Assembly: GCA_036803025.1 (NCBI GenBank)
Contig: DAIRVC010000003.1
Span: 1 to 52,787 of the forward strand
Direction: 5' to 3'
Source: DAIRVC01 sp036803025
Lineage (GTDB): Bacteria; Chloroflexota; Anaerolineae; Anaerolineales; E44-bin32
DNA length: 52,787 bases
In this document: piece after piece, positions 41,676-50,353 of the stretch
Layout: each line of letters starts with the position of its first letter
Numbering within the stretch: the first letter of the stretch is position 1
Position numbers and translations under genes: made by a program
The notes under the pieces: model-generated
Seen by the model: the letters and a program-made list of their open reading frames with translations, nothing else
Told to the model about the DNA's origin: nothing
The model's database searches: none

Positions 41676-42089
41676 ATGGATCTGCAGGAAGCATCGAAGG
41701 CTCGCGCGAGGGGAGTCCTCACGCTTGCATTGGGAGATGCCGGGGTCTACCTGGCGGCGACGTTGGCAGGCTTCGCCTCCCATCAGGAGCTCGAGATGCA
41801 GGCGGCGGGGCGGATGGCGGCCACCTGGGTGCCGTTCACGGGCGCCTGGCTGTTGGCCGCATTGTTGCTCGGGCTGTTGCGCCCGGAGCTCGCCCGATCT
41901 TACCGATCGCTGCCGCGCGTCATCGCGGCCGCCCTGGCCGCCGCCCCGCTCGGTGCATGGCTGCGATCGCTCTGGCTCCACAGCGATATCGTCCCCATCT
42001 TCGTCCTGGTCATGGCCGCGGTATCGCTCGTCGGGCTCCTGTCCTGGAGGGCGTTCTACGCCCGGGTCGCTCGACGGGCCGGAGGCTGA
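41676..42089 (+). CDS. DUF3054 family membrane protein
   Basis: A 137-residue protein with four predicted membrane helices (about 15-35, 45-65, 78-95 and 105-125). The pattern GDAGVYLAATLAGFASH near the N-terminus and TWVPFTGAWLLAALLLG match DUF3054, a family of unknown function common in actinobacteria and Chloroflexota. The ATG at 41676 follows GGAGG; the longer frame upstream is the 3' side of the previous gene and its hairpin. Confidence 0.75.
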   Translation: MDLQEASKARARGVLTLALGDAGVYLAATLAGFASHQELEMQAAGRMAATWVPFTGAWLLAALLLGLLRPELARSYRSLPRVIAAALAAAPLGAWLRSLWLHSDIVPIFVLVMAAVSLVGLLSWRAFYARVARRAGG

Positions 42090-42171
42090 CGGCCGCGGCG
42101 AATCGGATCGCGCCTCGCGGCCGGCCTCGGCCCCGGACGTCGTTACACGCTGGCTGCCGGCGCGCGGACGC

Positions 42172-42200
42172 TTGTCGAAGCCTCCCGGCCGCGCTATGAT
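42172..42200 (+). promoter_or_regulatory. Promoter of ECF sigma factor 2 (near-leaderless)
   Basis: TTGTCG (42172-42177) and TATGAT (42195-42200) are 17 bp apart. Predicted transcription start is about 42207, only three bases before ATG 42210, and there is no ribosome binding site, so the mRNA is likely leaderless. Confidence 0.65.
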
Positions 42201-42209
42201 TTGCCCGAC

Positions 42210-42824
42210 ATGGACGAACCCGGACTCATACGCCAGGCGCAGCGCGGCGATCTGCAAGCGTTCAACGGTCTGGTGCTTGCCTATCAGACTCAGGTCTATA
42301 ACCTCGCCTACCGGATCATCGGTGAGACCGACGCGGCCGCCGACGCGACGCAGGAAGCGTTCATCTCCGCCTTTCGCAATCTGCGCGGATTCCGCGGCGG
42401 CTCCTTTCGCGGTTGGCTGCTGCGAATTGTCACCAACGCCTGCTACGACGAACTCCGCCGGCGCAAGCGACGACCGGAAGCCTCTCTCGATACGCTGACG
42501 GACGCTGACTCCGGTCCCGAGGACGAAGGTCCGGCAAGCCTGATCTCGCAGCACGAGCTTCCCGAGGCGGCCGCCGAGCGCGCCGAGCTAGGCCGCGCCA
42601 TCCAGGGCTGCCTCGAGGGACTGCCGGTCGAGTTCCGCGTGGTGGCCATCCTGGCGGATGTTCAGGGCTACGACTATCGGGAGATCGCCGTCGCTCTGGG
42701 CAAGCCCCTGGGGACGGTCAAGAGCCGGCTGGCGCGGGCGCGCCTGCGGCTGCGCGACTGCCTGGAACGGTCGCGGGAACTATTCCCCTCCGCCTTCCGT
42801 CTGGAAGGTGAGACCGCTCCATGA
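42210..42824 (+). CDS. ECF-type RNA polymerase sigma factor 2 (SigW/RpoE-like)
   Basis: A 204-residue ECF sigma factor. Region 2 is at about 18-85 (YRIIGETDAAADATQEAFISAF and RGGSFRGWLLRIVTNACYDELRRRKRR) and region 4 at about 130-185 (LPVEFRVVAILADVQGYDYREIA, GTVKSRLARARLRL). The linker is long and acidic. It overlaps the following anti-sigma gene by four bases (ATGA). A TTG at 42201 is an alternative start but lies upstream of the predicted transcription start. Confidence 0.94.
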   Translation: MDEPGLIRQAQRGDLQAFNGLVLAYQTQVYNLAYRIIGETDAAADATQEAFISAFRNLRGFRGGSFRGWLLRIVTNACYDELRRRKRRPEASLDTLTDADSGPEDEGPASLISQHELPEAAAERAELGRAIQGCLEGLPVEFRVVAILADVQGYDYREIAVALGKPLGTVKSRLARARLRLRDCLERSRELFPSAFRLEGETAP

Positions 42825-43615
42825 CTGGCTTGAATGATCTGCCCACGCGTGATCTGGAGGCTCTTTCCTCTTACCTGGACGGCGCGCTGCTCGCGGCCGA
42901 CGCGGCCCGCCTCGAGCAGCGGCTTTCCAGTGAAGCCTCCCTGCGCAGCGCCCTGGACGACCTGCGCCTGACCCGGCGCGTGCTGCGACTGACGCCGAGT
43001 GTTGCCGTCCCCCGCAACTTCATGCTCACCGCCGCCCAGGCCGGGCTGCGCCGCCGCCATTCCGCCCAACCGGCGATTCGTTGGGCCGCTGCGCTGGCCA
43101 CCGTCGCCTTCCTGGCCGTCAGCGGTCTAGACCTGCTGATGGCCTCGCCGATGCAGTTGGGCGCCGCCGCGCCGGCTGCCGAGGATTCTGCGCTGACACA
43201 GGCTTTTGACCTCCAGACCCCCGAGGCGGAGATGGTGCTGGAGAGTATGGCCGCGAGCGAAGCCCCGGCTGAGGAGCCGCCTGCGGCGGCACTCATGGCA
43301 CCGGCCGGCACCGCCACCGCACCGGCCGCCGAACGCGCCCTGCCGCGGGAGACGGTCGTGGGCGAGGTCGGCGCGGTACCCGATGCGACCGGCGGCGGCA
43401 CCCTCGAAGAAGCAACGCCGGAGGCGATGCTGGCCGCCGCGCCGCTGCCGACCCCCACGCCGACCATGCCTCCGACGGCTGTGCCGGCGCCGGCGGCGCA
43501 GCCCGAGCCCGCCTCCTCCCAGGGGCTGGGACTTCTGAAGTGGATCGAGATCGTCCTGGGCGGGGCGGCGGCGGCCCTGATCCTGGCCGCGCTCCTACTG
43601 CGGCGGTACGCCTAG
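42821..43615 (+). CDS. Anti-sigma factor-like membrane protein without zinc motif
   Basis: A 264-residue protein coupled to sigma factor 2. Residues 1-60 have the anti-sigma N-terminal helix pattern (LEALSSYLDGALLAADAARL, described by position 13-32) but no HxxxCxxC. A membrane helix at about 88-108 is followed by a Pro/Ala/Thr-rich low-complexity extracytoplasmic region, and a second membrane helix lies at the extreme C-terminus (about 240-260) with a short RRYA tail. The two-span topology is unusual. Its TAG stop overlaps the GTG start of the Nudix gene. Confidence 0.75.
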   Translation: MTGLNDLPTRDLEALSSYLDGALLAADAARLEQRLSSEASLRSALDDLRLTRRVLRLTPSVAVPRNFMLTAAQAGLRRRHSAQPAIRWAAALATVAFLAVSGLDLLMASPMQLGAAAPAAEDSALTQAFDLQTPEAEMVLESMAASEAPAEEPPAAALMAPAGTATAPAAERALPRETVVGEVGAVPDATGGGTLEEATPEAMLAAAPLPTPTPTMPPTAVPAPAAQPEPASSQGLGLLKWIEIVLGGAAAALILAALLLRRYA

Positions 43616-44145
43616 TGGCCGAGCAGGACCCGATTCGCTTCTGCCCTGCCTGCGGAAGCGCATTCGAGATGCGTCAGGCCTTCGGTCGGGAGCGACCGGT
43701 CTGCCCGAACTGCGGGCGGATCCACTTTGTTGATCCCAAGGTGGCTGCGGCAGTCCTGGTCGAGGAGCGAGGTCGCATCCTGCTCTGTCGACGAGGCGTT
43801 GCGCCCGAACAAGGGCGCTGGACGCTGCCGGCTGGCTTCATCGATGCAGACGAGGATCCGCGCCGGGCTGCCGAGCGTGAATGCCTGGAGGAGACCGCGC
43901 TGACGGTGCGCGCCGGTCCGCTTGTGGATGTCATCGGCGGGCGTGAGCATCCGCGCGGCGCCAGCATTGTGATTGTGTATCAAGCTGAGCTGCTCGGCGG
44001 TGAGCTGCATGCCGGTGACGACGTGGACGAAGCCGGTTTCTTCGGAGCGGACGAAGTGCCGCCGCTGGCCTTCGCCGCGACCCGCCAGGTTGTCACCGCA
44101 TGGCAATTGCGTGCCGCCGGGAAGCACCCGGACGGCATGCTATAA
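43615..44145 (+). CDS. Nudix hydrolase with N-terminal zinc ribbon
   Basis: A 176-residue protein. A zinc ribbon at 10-35 (CPAC ... CPNC) precedes a Nudix domain whose Nudix box reads GFIDADEDPRRAAERECLEE around 83-102 with the expected Glu residues for metal. Zinc-ribbon Nudix proteins (NudC/NADH pyrophosphatase-like and ADP-ribose types) cleave nucleoside diphosphate derivatives. The GTG at 43615 starts on the last base of the previous gene's stop and is coupled. The stop falls in a TATAAT that may serve trmD. Confidence 0.88.
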   Translation: MAEQDPIRFCPACGSAFEMRQAFGRERPVCPNCGRIHFVDPKVAAAVLVEERGRILLCRRGVAPEQGRWTLPAGFIDADEDPRRAAERECLEETALTVRAGPLVDVIGGREHPRGASIVIVYQAELLGGELHAGDDVDEAGFFGADEVPPLAFAATRQVVTAWQLRAAGKHPDGML

Positions 44146-44146
44146 T
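44141..44146 (+). promoter_or_regulatory. Possible -10 element for trmD
   Basis: TATAAT overlapping the Nudix stop codon. No good -35 is seen. The 138-base stretch to trmD contains a small hairpin, CCCGCG/CGCGGG around TGAT at about 44166-44181. Confidence 0.35.
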
Positions 44147-44283
44147 CCGCAACACCCGCGCCTGCCCGCGTGATCGCGGGTGCGCCATCCTGCAAGGCGC
44201 GTGACCAGGGGGAGATAGACGGCGGGTAGGCCTCCGGGGCCGCCGGACGGCGGCATGGGCGGCTTCACCCGGATCGTTTCCGT

Positions 44284-45051
<768 letters not shown>

Positions 45052-45053
45052 GC

Positions 45054-46997
45054 ATGCTGACGCCGGTGCAAGTGCGAGGTCGGATCCTGAGTGTCATCCT
45101 GCTGGCCGCGCTGTGGCTGAGCGCCTGCAACGGGCCGGTTGATGTGGAGCTGCCCGTCACGCCGGGCGCGGGAACGCCGGGCTCGGTCGCCCCGGCGCCG
45201 ACCGACCTGCCACCCGGTCCCAAAACCCTTGTCGTCTGCCTCGGCAGCGAGCCCGAATCGCTGTATCTGTATTCGCCGCTGCGTTTGTATGGGGCTGCCA
45301 GCCGGGAGACGGATACCGTCCTGCAGGCGGTCTACGACGGTCCCTACGATCTGCGCGGCTACCAGGCCGTGCCGACTATTTTGGAGAAGCTTCCCGATCT
45401 GGCGGATGGGGACGCTCGCATCGAAGCGGTGGCGGTCCGGGCCGGGGACGTGTATCTCAATCCAGAGAGCCTTCTTCCGGAAACGCTCAGCTATGGGCGG
45501 CCGTACCTGCCCTCCGGTTGCACGGACCTCGGCTGCCGCCAGACCTACCAGGGGGGCCAGGTCAGCCTGGACCGGATGGTGGTCGAATTCCACCTCCTTC
45601 CGAATGTCCGCTGGTCCGACGGCCAGCCGCTTACCGCAGTCGACTCGGTGTATTCGTTCCAGTTGGACGCGGACGGCGAAACGCCCAGCAGCAAGTACCT
45701 GGTCAACCGGACCTACTCGTACGAGGCGGTCGATGAACGCACGGTCCGCTGGACGGGGATCGCCGGATTCCTGGACGCCGAATACGCCACCAATTTCTGG
45801 TCGCCGCTGCCGCAGCATCTGCTGGCGGGGATGACCGCCGAAGAAGTGCTTGAGGATGAGACCGCCAACCGCAGCCCGATCGGTTGGGGGCCGTTCGTGC
45901 TCGAGTCATGGGCGGCCGGCCGCGAGATCGTCTTCCGGCGCAATCCGGCCTACTTCCGGGCCGCCGAGGGGCTGCCGCTGGTCGAGATCGTCCTGTTCCG
46001 TTTCGTCGGCAGCGAACCGCAAGCCGGCGTGCAGCAACTCCTGACCGGCGAGTGCGACATCCTGGACGAGACCGCTATCCCGGAAGATGACCTGGACGAC
46101 CTGGTGCAGCAGTCGGACGCCGGGCGAATCGTCCTGGCTGCAACGCCGGGCCCCCTGGTCGAGCGGATCGACTTTCATATCACGCAGCGATCGACGGTTG
46201 TCAATCTCCTGGCGAGCCTGGACACGCGCAGGGCGCTGGCCGCCTGTGTCGACCGTCAGGCGCTGGTGGATGACTTGCTCTTCGGGCTGGGTGCGGTGAC
46301 CGACTCGTACCTGCCGCCCAACCATCCGCTCTATGCTGCCGCGGCTGCGGCCGGCGCAGGCCCGACCGGCTCGGAAATGCTGCAGGCGCTGGGGTGGGTG
46401 GAAGAGGATGCCGACCCCTCGACTCCCCGGGTGGCGCGCGGCGTGCCTGGCATCCCGGCCGGAACCCCCCTGGCCTTCCAGCTGACGGCCGCCTCAACCG
46501 GGCTGGACGCGGCGCTGGCGGAGCGCCTGCAGGCCGGCTGGCAGACCTGTGGCGCGGCGGTCGAGATCGACCTGCAGGACCCGGCCGCGCTGCTCGCTCC
46601 CTGGCCGGAGGGTCCGGCTTTCGGCCGCGCCTTCGAGGCCGTCGTGTGGCCCTGGCTGGCCTCCCTGAGCCCGGCTTGCGAGATGTTCGCCAGCTGGGAG
46701 ATCGCCTCGGACGAAGTTCCGTTCGGGAGCAACGCCAGCGGGTTCCGCAGCCAGGACTATGACCAGGCCTGTCGGTCGGTGGTTCTGGGCGTGCCTGGCG
46801 GCGGGACTTACTTGGAAGCGGCCGGGCGGACGCAGGCCATCTTGGCCGACCAACTTCCCAGCCTGCCCCTGTTCGTCCGCCCCCGTCTGGCCGCGCACCG
46901 GCCGGAGGTGTGCGGCCTGCAGGCCGACGCCTCCGTGTTCAGCCTCTTATGGAACCTAGAAGGCCTGGACATCGGGGAAGCCTGCCGCTCAGGTTGA
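45054..46997 (+). CDS. Oligopeptide ABC transporter-type substrate-binding lipoprotein (solitary)
   Basis: A 647-residue lipoprotein of the SBP_bac_5 (OppA/DppA) fold. The signal peptide ends in LSAC at about residue 24, followed by a Pro/Thr/Gly-rich linker. Family features are WSDGQPLTAVDSVYSFQL near 190, and GWGPFVLESWAAGREIVFRRNPAYF near 278-302. It has no permease or ATPase beside it, only trmD upstream and an ECF sigma factor downstream, so it may use the peptide importer at 48247-52787 or act as a surface-bound sensor. The ATG is two bases after the trmD stop with GGAGA upstream. Confidence 0.87.
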   Translation: MLTPVQVRGRILSVILLAALWLSACNGPVDVELPVTPGAGTPGSVAPAPTDLPPGPKTLVVCLGSEPESLYLYSPLRLYGAASRETDTVLQAVYDGPYDLRGYQAVPTILEKLPDLADGDARIEAVAVRAGDVYLNPESLLPETLSYGRPYLPSGCTDLGCRQTYQGGQVSLDRMVVEFHLLPNVRWSDGQPLTAVDSVYSFQLDADGETPSSKYLVNRTYSYEAVDERTVRWTGIAGFLDAEYATNFWSPLPQHLLAGMTAEEVLEDETANRSPIGWGPFVLESWAAGREIVFRRNPAYFRAAEGLPLVEIVLFRFVGSEPQAGVQQLLTGECDILDETAIPEDDLDDLVQQSDAGRIVLAATPGPLVERIDFHITQRSTVVNLLASLDTRRALAACVDRQALVDDLLFGLGAVTDSYLPPNHPLYAAAAAAGAGPTGSEMLQALGWVEEDADPSTPRVARGVPGIPAGTPLAFQLTAASTGLDAALAERLQAGWQTCGAAVEIDLQDPAALLAPWPEGPAFGRAFEAVVWPWLASLSPACEMFASWEIASDEVPFGSNASGFRSQDYDQACRSVVLGVPGGGTYLEAAGRTQAILADQLPSLPLFVRPRLAAHRPEVCGLQADASVFSLLWNLEGLDIGEACRSG

Positions 46998-47024
46998 ACC
47001 GGCTGAGCCGGTTGCTGGTATATT
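46994..47024 (+). promoter_or_regulatory. Possible promoter of ECF sigma factor 3
   Basis: TTGAAC (46994-46999) and TATATT (47019-47024) with a 19-bp spacer, slightly long. The predicted start is about 47031, 11 bases before the ATG. Confidence 0.4.
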
Positions 47025-47041
47025 GTTGATAGGGACAGAAC

Positions 47042-47635
47042 ATGCAGGATTCGGCGGAGCCGCTCCGGGATCGGGATGTGGTCCGCAAGCTCCAGCAGGG
47101 GGATTTGGAAGCGCTGGGCACGCTCTATGACCGCCACCGTCAGATGGTCTTTCGCACCGCGTTGGCCATCACCACGGACGATGAAGCGGCCGCCGACCTG
47201 CTCCAGGATGTCTTCCTTCGCCTGCACCGCTTTGCCGATCGCATCGACCCGGATCGGCCATTGGAGCCGTGGCTCTATCGGATGACGGCCAACCTTGCCT
47301 ACACCTGGGTCAAGCGTCGCGGCCTGTGGCTGCGGGCGCTGCGCGAAATGGGCGAATGGCTGGCGCGCGAACGCAGGCCCACTCCGCAGCACATGGCCGA
47401 GTTGGACGAATCCTGGGACCAGGTCCGGCAGGCGCTGGCTTCCCTGCCTTTGCAGCAGCGCATCGTCGTGGTGCTCTACTACCTGAACGATCTGCCGGTC
47501 CATCAGATCGCCGGGATCCTGGGCATCCCGGCTGGGACCGTCAAGTCGCGGCTTCATTATGGACGCAGGGCGCTGAAGGCCCTGCTGGGTGTGCGGGAAG
47601 AGCTGCTGCCTGAGGCATACTATGAGTACACATAG
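47042..47635 (+). CDS. ECF-type RNA polymerase sigma factor 3
   Basis: A 197-residue ECF sigma factor. Region 2 is at about 22-92 (GTLYDRHRQMVFRTALAI, AADLLQDVFLRLHRFADRI) and region 4 at about 135-185 (LPLQQRIVVVLYYLNDLPVHQIAGIL, GTVKSRLHYGRRAL). It is followed nine bases later by an 88-codon gene and not by a full anti-sigma factor. It follows the solitary binding lipoprotein by 44 bases and may be co-transcribed with it or use the weak promoter at 46994. Confidence 0.93.
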   Translation: MQDSAEPLRDRDVVRKLQQGDLEALGTLYDRHRQMVFRTALAITTDDEAAADLLQDVFLRLHRFADRIDPDRPLEPWLYRMTANLAYTWVKRRGLWLRALREMGEWLARERRPTPQHMAELDESWDQVRQALASLPLQQRIVVVLYYLNDLPVHQIAGILGIPAGTVKSRLHYGRRALKALLGVREELLPEAYYEYT

Positions 47636-47644
47636 GAGGGTGCG

Positions 47645-47911
47645 GTGAGTGATCCCATGGACGCGCCCATCCGGCGCTGGTTGAAGAGTGGGCTGGGTGT
47701 GCAGCAGCCGCCTGAAGCCGTCCGGGGCCGTGTGATGCTGCGGGCCGCTTCTCGACAGGTCGGCCTCGATCGCCGCCAAGGCAGGCTTCAGCCTCGCTGG
47801 ACCGGCCGCTCTCGCAGGCACGTACTGGATCCCTGGTCCTTCGGCCTTGCGGCGCAGACGGCGCTGGATTGGTTCCCCGGTGAGATGACCACCTTTCGAA
47901 CGGCCTACTAG
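47645..47911 (+). CDS. Small hypothetical protein downstream of ECF sigma factor 3
   Basis: An 88-residue basic protein that I do not recognise. The GTG follows GGAGGG and lies nine bases after the sigma gene, where an anti-sigma factor is expected. The N-terminal third (APIRRWLKSGLGVQQPPEAV, residues 7-26) reads like the cytoplasmic start of membrane anti-sigma factors, with an RGRVMLRAA helix after it. There is no zinc motif and only one weak hydrophobic patch near 66-76. It could be a truncated anti-sigma factor or a small regulator. Confidence 0.5.
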   Translation: MSDPMDAPIRRWLKSGLGVQQPPEAVRGRVMLRAASRQVGLDRRQGRLQPRWTGRSRRHVLDPWSFGLAAQTALDWFPGEMTTFRTAY

Positions 47912-48246
47912 GGCGGGCGACGCATGTCTTCCGCCTTCCTGCCGCCGGCTGGGGCTGGTGGATGGGTGACCCACCCAGCCCGGCCGCGCGGGGCGCCGCG
48001 GAGCTCACTCCGGCGCGGGGGCTATGACCGCTCCCCTGTTTCGGGTATAATCCCTCCTGCCACTTGGACAACCCGCCCACGCCGTGCCTTGGGTCGCAGA
48101 TCCCAGGTAGGGCGGTCGTCTGCGGCGAGGTCGCTATCGTCCTGGGGGCAAGCGGCGGGTGGCCTCTTCACGGGCCATCGCCCATCCATCCCGGACAGGA
48201 GCGCGCCAGCTCAGCCAGACCACCCCGCGTCCTAGGAGAATTGACA
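47912..48246 (+). promoter_or_regulatory. Intergenic region upstream of the peptide transporter operon
   Basis: A 335-base gap. An imperfect hairpin around 47951-47981 (GGGTGACCC centre, GGCTGG/CCAGCC flanks) may end the sigma 3 transcript. A perfect -10 TATAAT lies at 48046-48051 without a clear -35. The remaining roughly 190 bases to the OppD start could be a long leader. An open frame begins at 48064 in phase with oppD, but its sequence before 48247 is not conserved-looking. Confidence 0.45.
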
Positions 48247-49251
48247 TTGGCTCCCAAGGTCCTGGAAGTCAAGAATCTGGTCACCCGCTTCCATACCCCG
48301 GAAGGCGTCGTGCACGCGGTCAACGGGGTCAGCTTCGATCTCTCGGAAGGTGAGACGCTCGGTATCGTCGGGGAGAGCGGCTGCGGCAAGAGCGTCACCA
48401 TGCTCTCGGTCCTGCGCCTGATCCCCGAACCGCCGGGGCGCATTGAAAGCGGCGAGGCCAATTTCCTGGGCCGCGACCTGCTCAAGATGAGCCGTGAGGA
48501 GATCCGCTACGTTCGCGGCGCGCAGATCGCGATGGTCTTCCAGGATCCGATGACCTCGCTCAATCCGGTCATCACCGTCGGCAAGCAGGTGGCCGAGCCG
48601 ATGATCGAGCACCAGGGCATGACCGAGGCGCAGGCCAAGGAACGGACCACGGAACTCCTGACGATGGTCGGCATCCCCGACGCCGCCGACCGGCTGGACG
48701 ACTTCCCGCATCAGTTCTCGGGTGGCATGCGCCAGCGGGCGATGATCGCCATGTCGCTGAGCTGTAACCCCCAAATCTTGATCGCCGACGAGCCGACGAC
48801 GGCGCTGGATGTGACCATCCAGGCACAGATCATCGATCTGGTCAAAGAGCTGCGCGACCGGCTGGGCATGGCCATCATCTGGATCACCCACGATCTGGGC
48901 ATCATCGCCGGCATAGCCGAACGCGTGGTCGTGATGTACGCCGGTTACGTCGTCGAACACGCGTTGGTGAAGGACCTGTACGCCAATCCACGCCACCCCT
49001 ACACCATCGGGCTGCTTGGCTCCCTGCCGCGCGTCGACGGCCGTCATGGAAAGCGCCTGGCCAACATCGACGGCCGGCCGCCGGACTTGCTGCAGGAAGC
49101 CCACTGGTGCCCGTTCGCGCCCCGCTGTGCGCATGTCATCGAACACTGCTGGGCGGAGAACCCCAAGCTGCGGGCGGTGGGGACGGATCACACGATCGCC
49201 TGCTGGGTCGATGTGGAAAAGCCCGTGAAAGAGGTGGCCGCCCGTGGCTGA
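48247..49251 (+). CDS. oppD: Peptide ABC transporter ATPase OppD/DppD
   Basis: A 334-residue ABC ATPase. Walker A is GESGCGKS, signature FSGGMRQRAMIAM, Walker B LIADEPTTALDV, and it has the OppD/DppD C-terminal extension with the Cys-rich segment WCPFAPRCAHVIEHCW that binds a 4Fe-4S cluster or metal in this family. Start codon: TTG 48247 has TAGGAG at eight bases and puts the first strand (KVLEVKNLVT) at residue 4; the longer ATG frame from 48064 would add 61 atypical residues. It overlaps the next ATPase gene by eight bases. Confidence 0.92.
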   Translation: MAPKVLEVKNLVTRFHTPEGVVHAVNGVSFDLSEGETLGIVGESGCGKSVTMLSVLRLIPEPPGRIESGEANFLGRDLLKMSREEIRYVRGAQIAMVFQDPMTSLNPVITVGKQVAEPMIEHQGMTEAQAKERTTELLTMVGIPDAADRLDDFPHQFSGGMRQRAMIAMSLSCNPQILIADEPTTALDVTIQAQIIDLVKELRDRLGMAIIWITHDLGIIAGIAERVVVMYAGYVVEHALVKDLYANPRHPYTIGLLGSLPRVDGRHGKRLANIDGRPPDLLQEAHWCPFAPRCAHVIEHCWAENPKLRAVGTDHTIACWVDVEKPVKEVAARG

Positions 49252-50230
49252 CAACAACGTCCTCCTGCACGTCGACGGCCTGAGCAAGCACTTCCCGATC
49301 CTGCGCGGCCTGTTCGTCAAGCGGGCCGTCGGCCACGTTAAAGCGGTCGACGGGATTTCCTTCGATGTCTATCGCGGCGAGACGCTTGGCCTGGTGGGCG
49401 AGAGCGGCTGCGGCAAGACCACCGCCGGGCGGGTCATCCTGCAGCTCTACAAGCCCACCGCCGGCAAGGTCAACTTCGACGGTCAGGAGCTCACCGAACT
49501 CAAGTCGGAAGAGGTGCGCCGCCTGCGCCCGCGCATGCAGATGATCTTCCAGGATCCGTATGCTTCGCTCAACCCGCGCATGACCGTGGAGGAGCTGATC
49601 TCCGAGCCGATGCTCATCCACACCAACAAGGGCCGCGCCGAACGGCATGAGCGAGTGAGCGAGCTGCTGGAGCTGGTCGGCCTCAATCCGAAGTTTGACC
49701 GGCGCTACCCGCACGAGTTCTCCGGCGGCCAGCGCCAGCGCATCGGCGTGGCCCGGGCGCTGTGTCTGAGCCCGGAGTTCATCGTCTGCGACGAGCCGAT
49801 TTCGGCGTTGGACGTTTCGGTCCAGGCCCAGGTGGTCAATCTGCTCGAGGAGCTCCAGGAGCGCATGGGCCTGACCTACCTATTCATCGCCCATGACCTG
49901 AGCATGGTGCGCCACATCTCCACGCGGGTGGCGGTCATGTACCTGGGCAAGATCATGGAACTGGCGGCGCGCGAGGAGCTGTACGACAACCCGCTGCATC
50001 CGTATGCACAGGCGCTGCTCTCGGCCGTCCCGGTGCCCGATCCGGTGGTCGAGGAGAAGCGCAAGCGCATCATCCTGGAGGGCGACGTACCCAACCCGGC
50101 CAATCCGCCCCCGGGATGCGTGTTCAACACCCGCTGTCCGATCGCGGTGGATATCTGCCGCAAGGAGATCCCGGCCTGGCGCGAGATCAAGACCGGGCAC
50201 TTTGTGGCCTGCCACCGCGTTGAAGCCTGA
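49244..50230 (+). CDS. oppF: Peptide ABC transporter ATPase OppF/DppF
   Basis: A 328-residue ABC ATPase paired with OppD. It has the OppF-type start LSKHFPILRGLFVKRAVGHV (described by position), Walker A GESGCGKTT, signature FSGGQRQRIGVARAL, Walker B FIVCDEPISALDVS, and the C-terminal GCVFNTRCPIAVDIC cysteine segment. The two ATPases form the heterodimeric motor of the importer. The GTG start overlaps the OppD stop. The gene is followed by the binding protein and permease genes. Confidence 0.93.
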   Translation: MADNNVLLHVDGLSKHFPILRGLFVKRAVGHVKAVDGISFDVYRGETLGLVGESGCGKTTAGRVILQLYKPTAGKVNFDGQELTELKSEEVRRLRPRMQMIFQDPYASLNPRMTVEELISEPMLIHTNKGRAERHERVSELLELVGLNPKFDRRYPHEFSGGQRQRIGVARALCLSPEFIVCDEPISALDVSVQAQVVNLLEELQERMGLTYLFIAHDLSMVRHISTRVAVMYLGKIMELAAREELYDNPLHPYAQALLSAVPVPDPVVEEKRKRIILEGDVPNPANPPPGCVFNTRCPIAVDICRKEIPAWREIKTGHFVACHRVEA

Positions 50231-50353
50231 AGTTGAACGCTGATCATTGACAGCCTGTAGTACGGAAGGAGGTGAGCGAATCGAACGAACTTGTCGAGAG
50301 AGCGTTGCACCGTAGGGACCAACAAGCACGTGAGACACTTTTTGGAGGAGAGG
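50231..50353 (+). promoter_or_regulatory. Leader before the peptide-binding lipoprotein gene
   Basis: A 123-base gap inside the operon. GGAAGGAGGTG (50264-50274) and ACGTGAGACA (50328-50337) also occur before the sugar-binding lipoprotein gene at 3478 and 3532. The real ribosome binding site, GGAGGAGAGG, lies just before the ATG at 50354. Confidence 0.4.

Noticed and set aside
48064..48246. 61-residue N-terminal extension of OppD from ATG 48064
   Set aside because: The sequence is not like any OppD N-terminus, and TTG 48247 has a well-spaced ribosome binding site.
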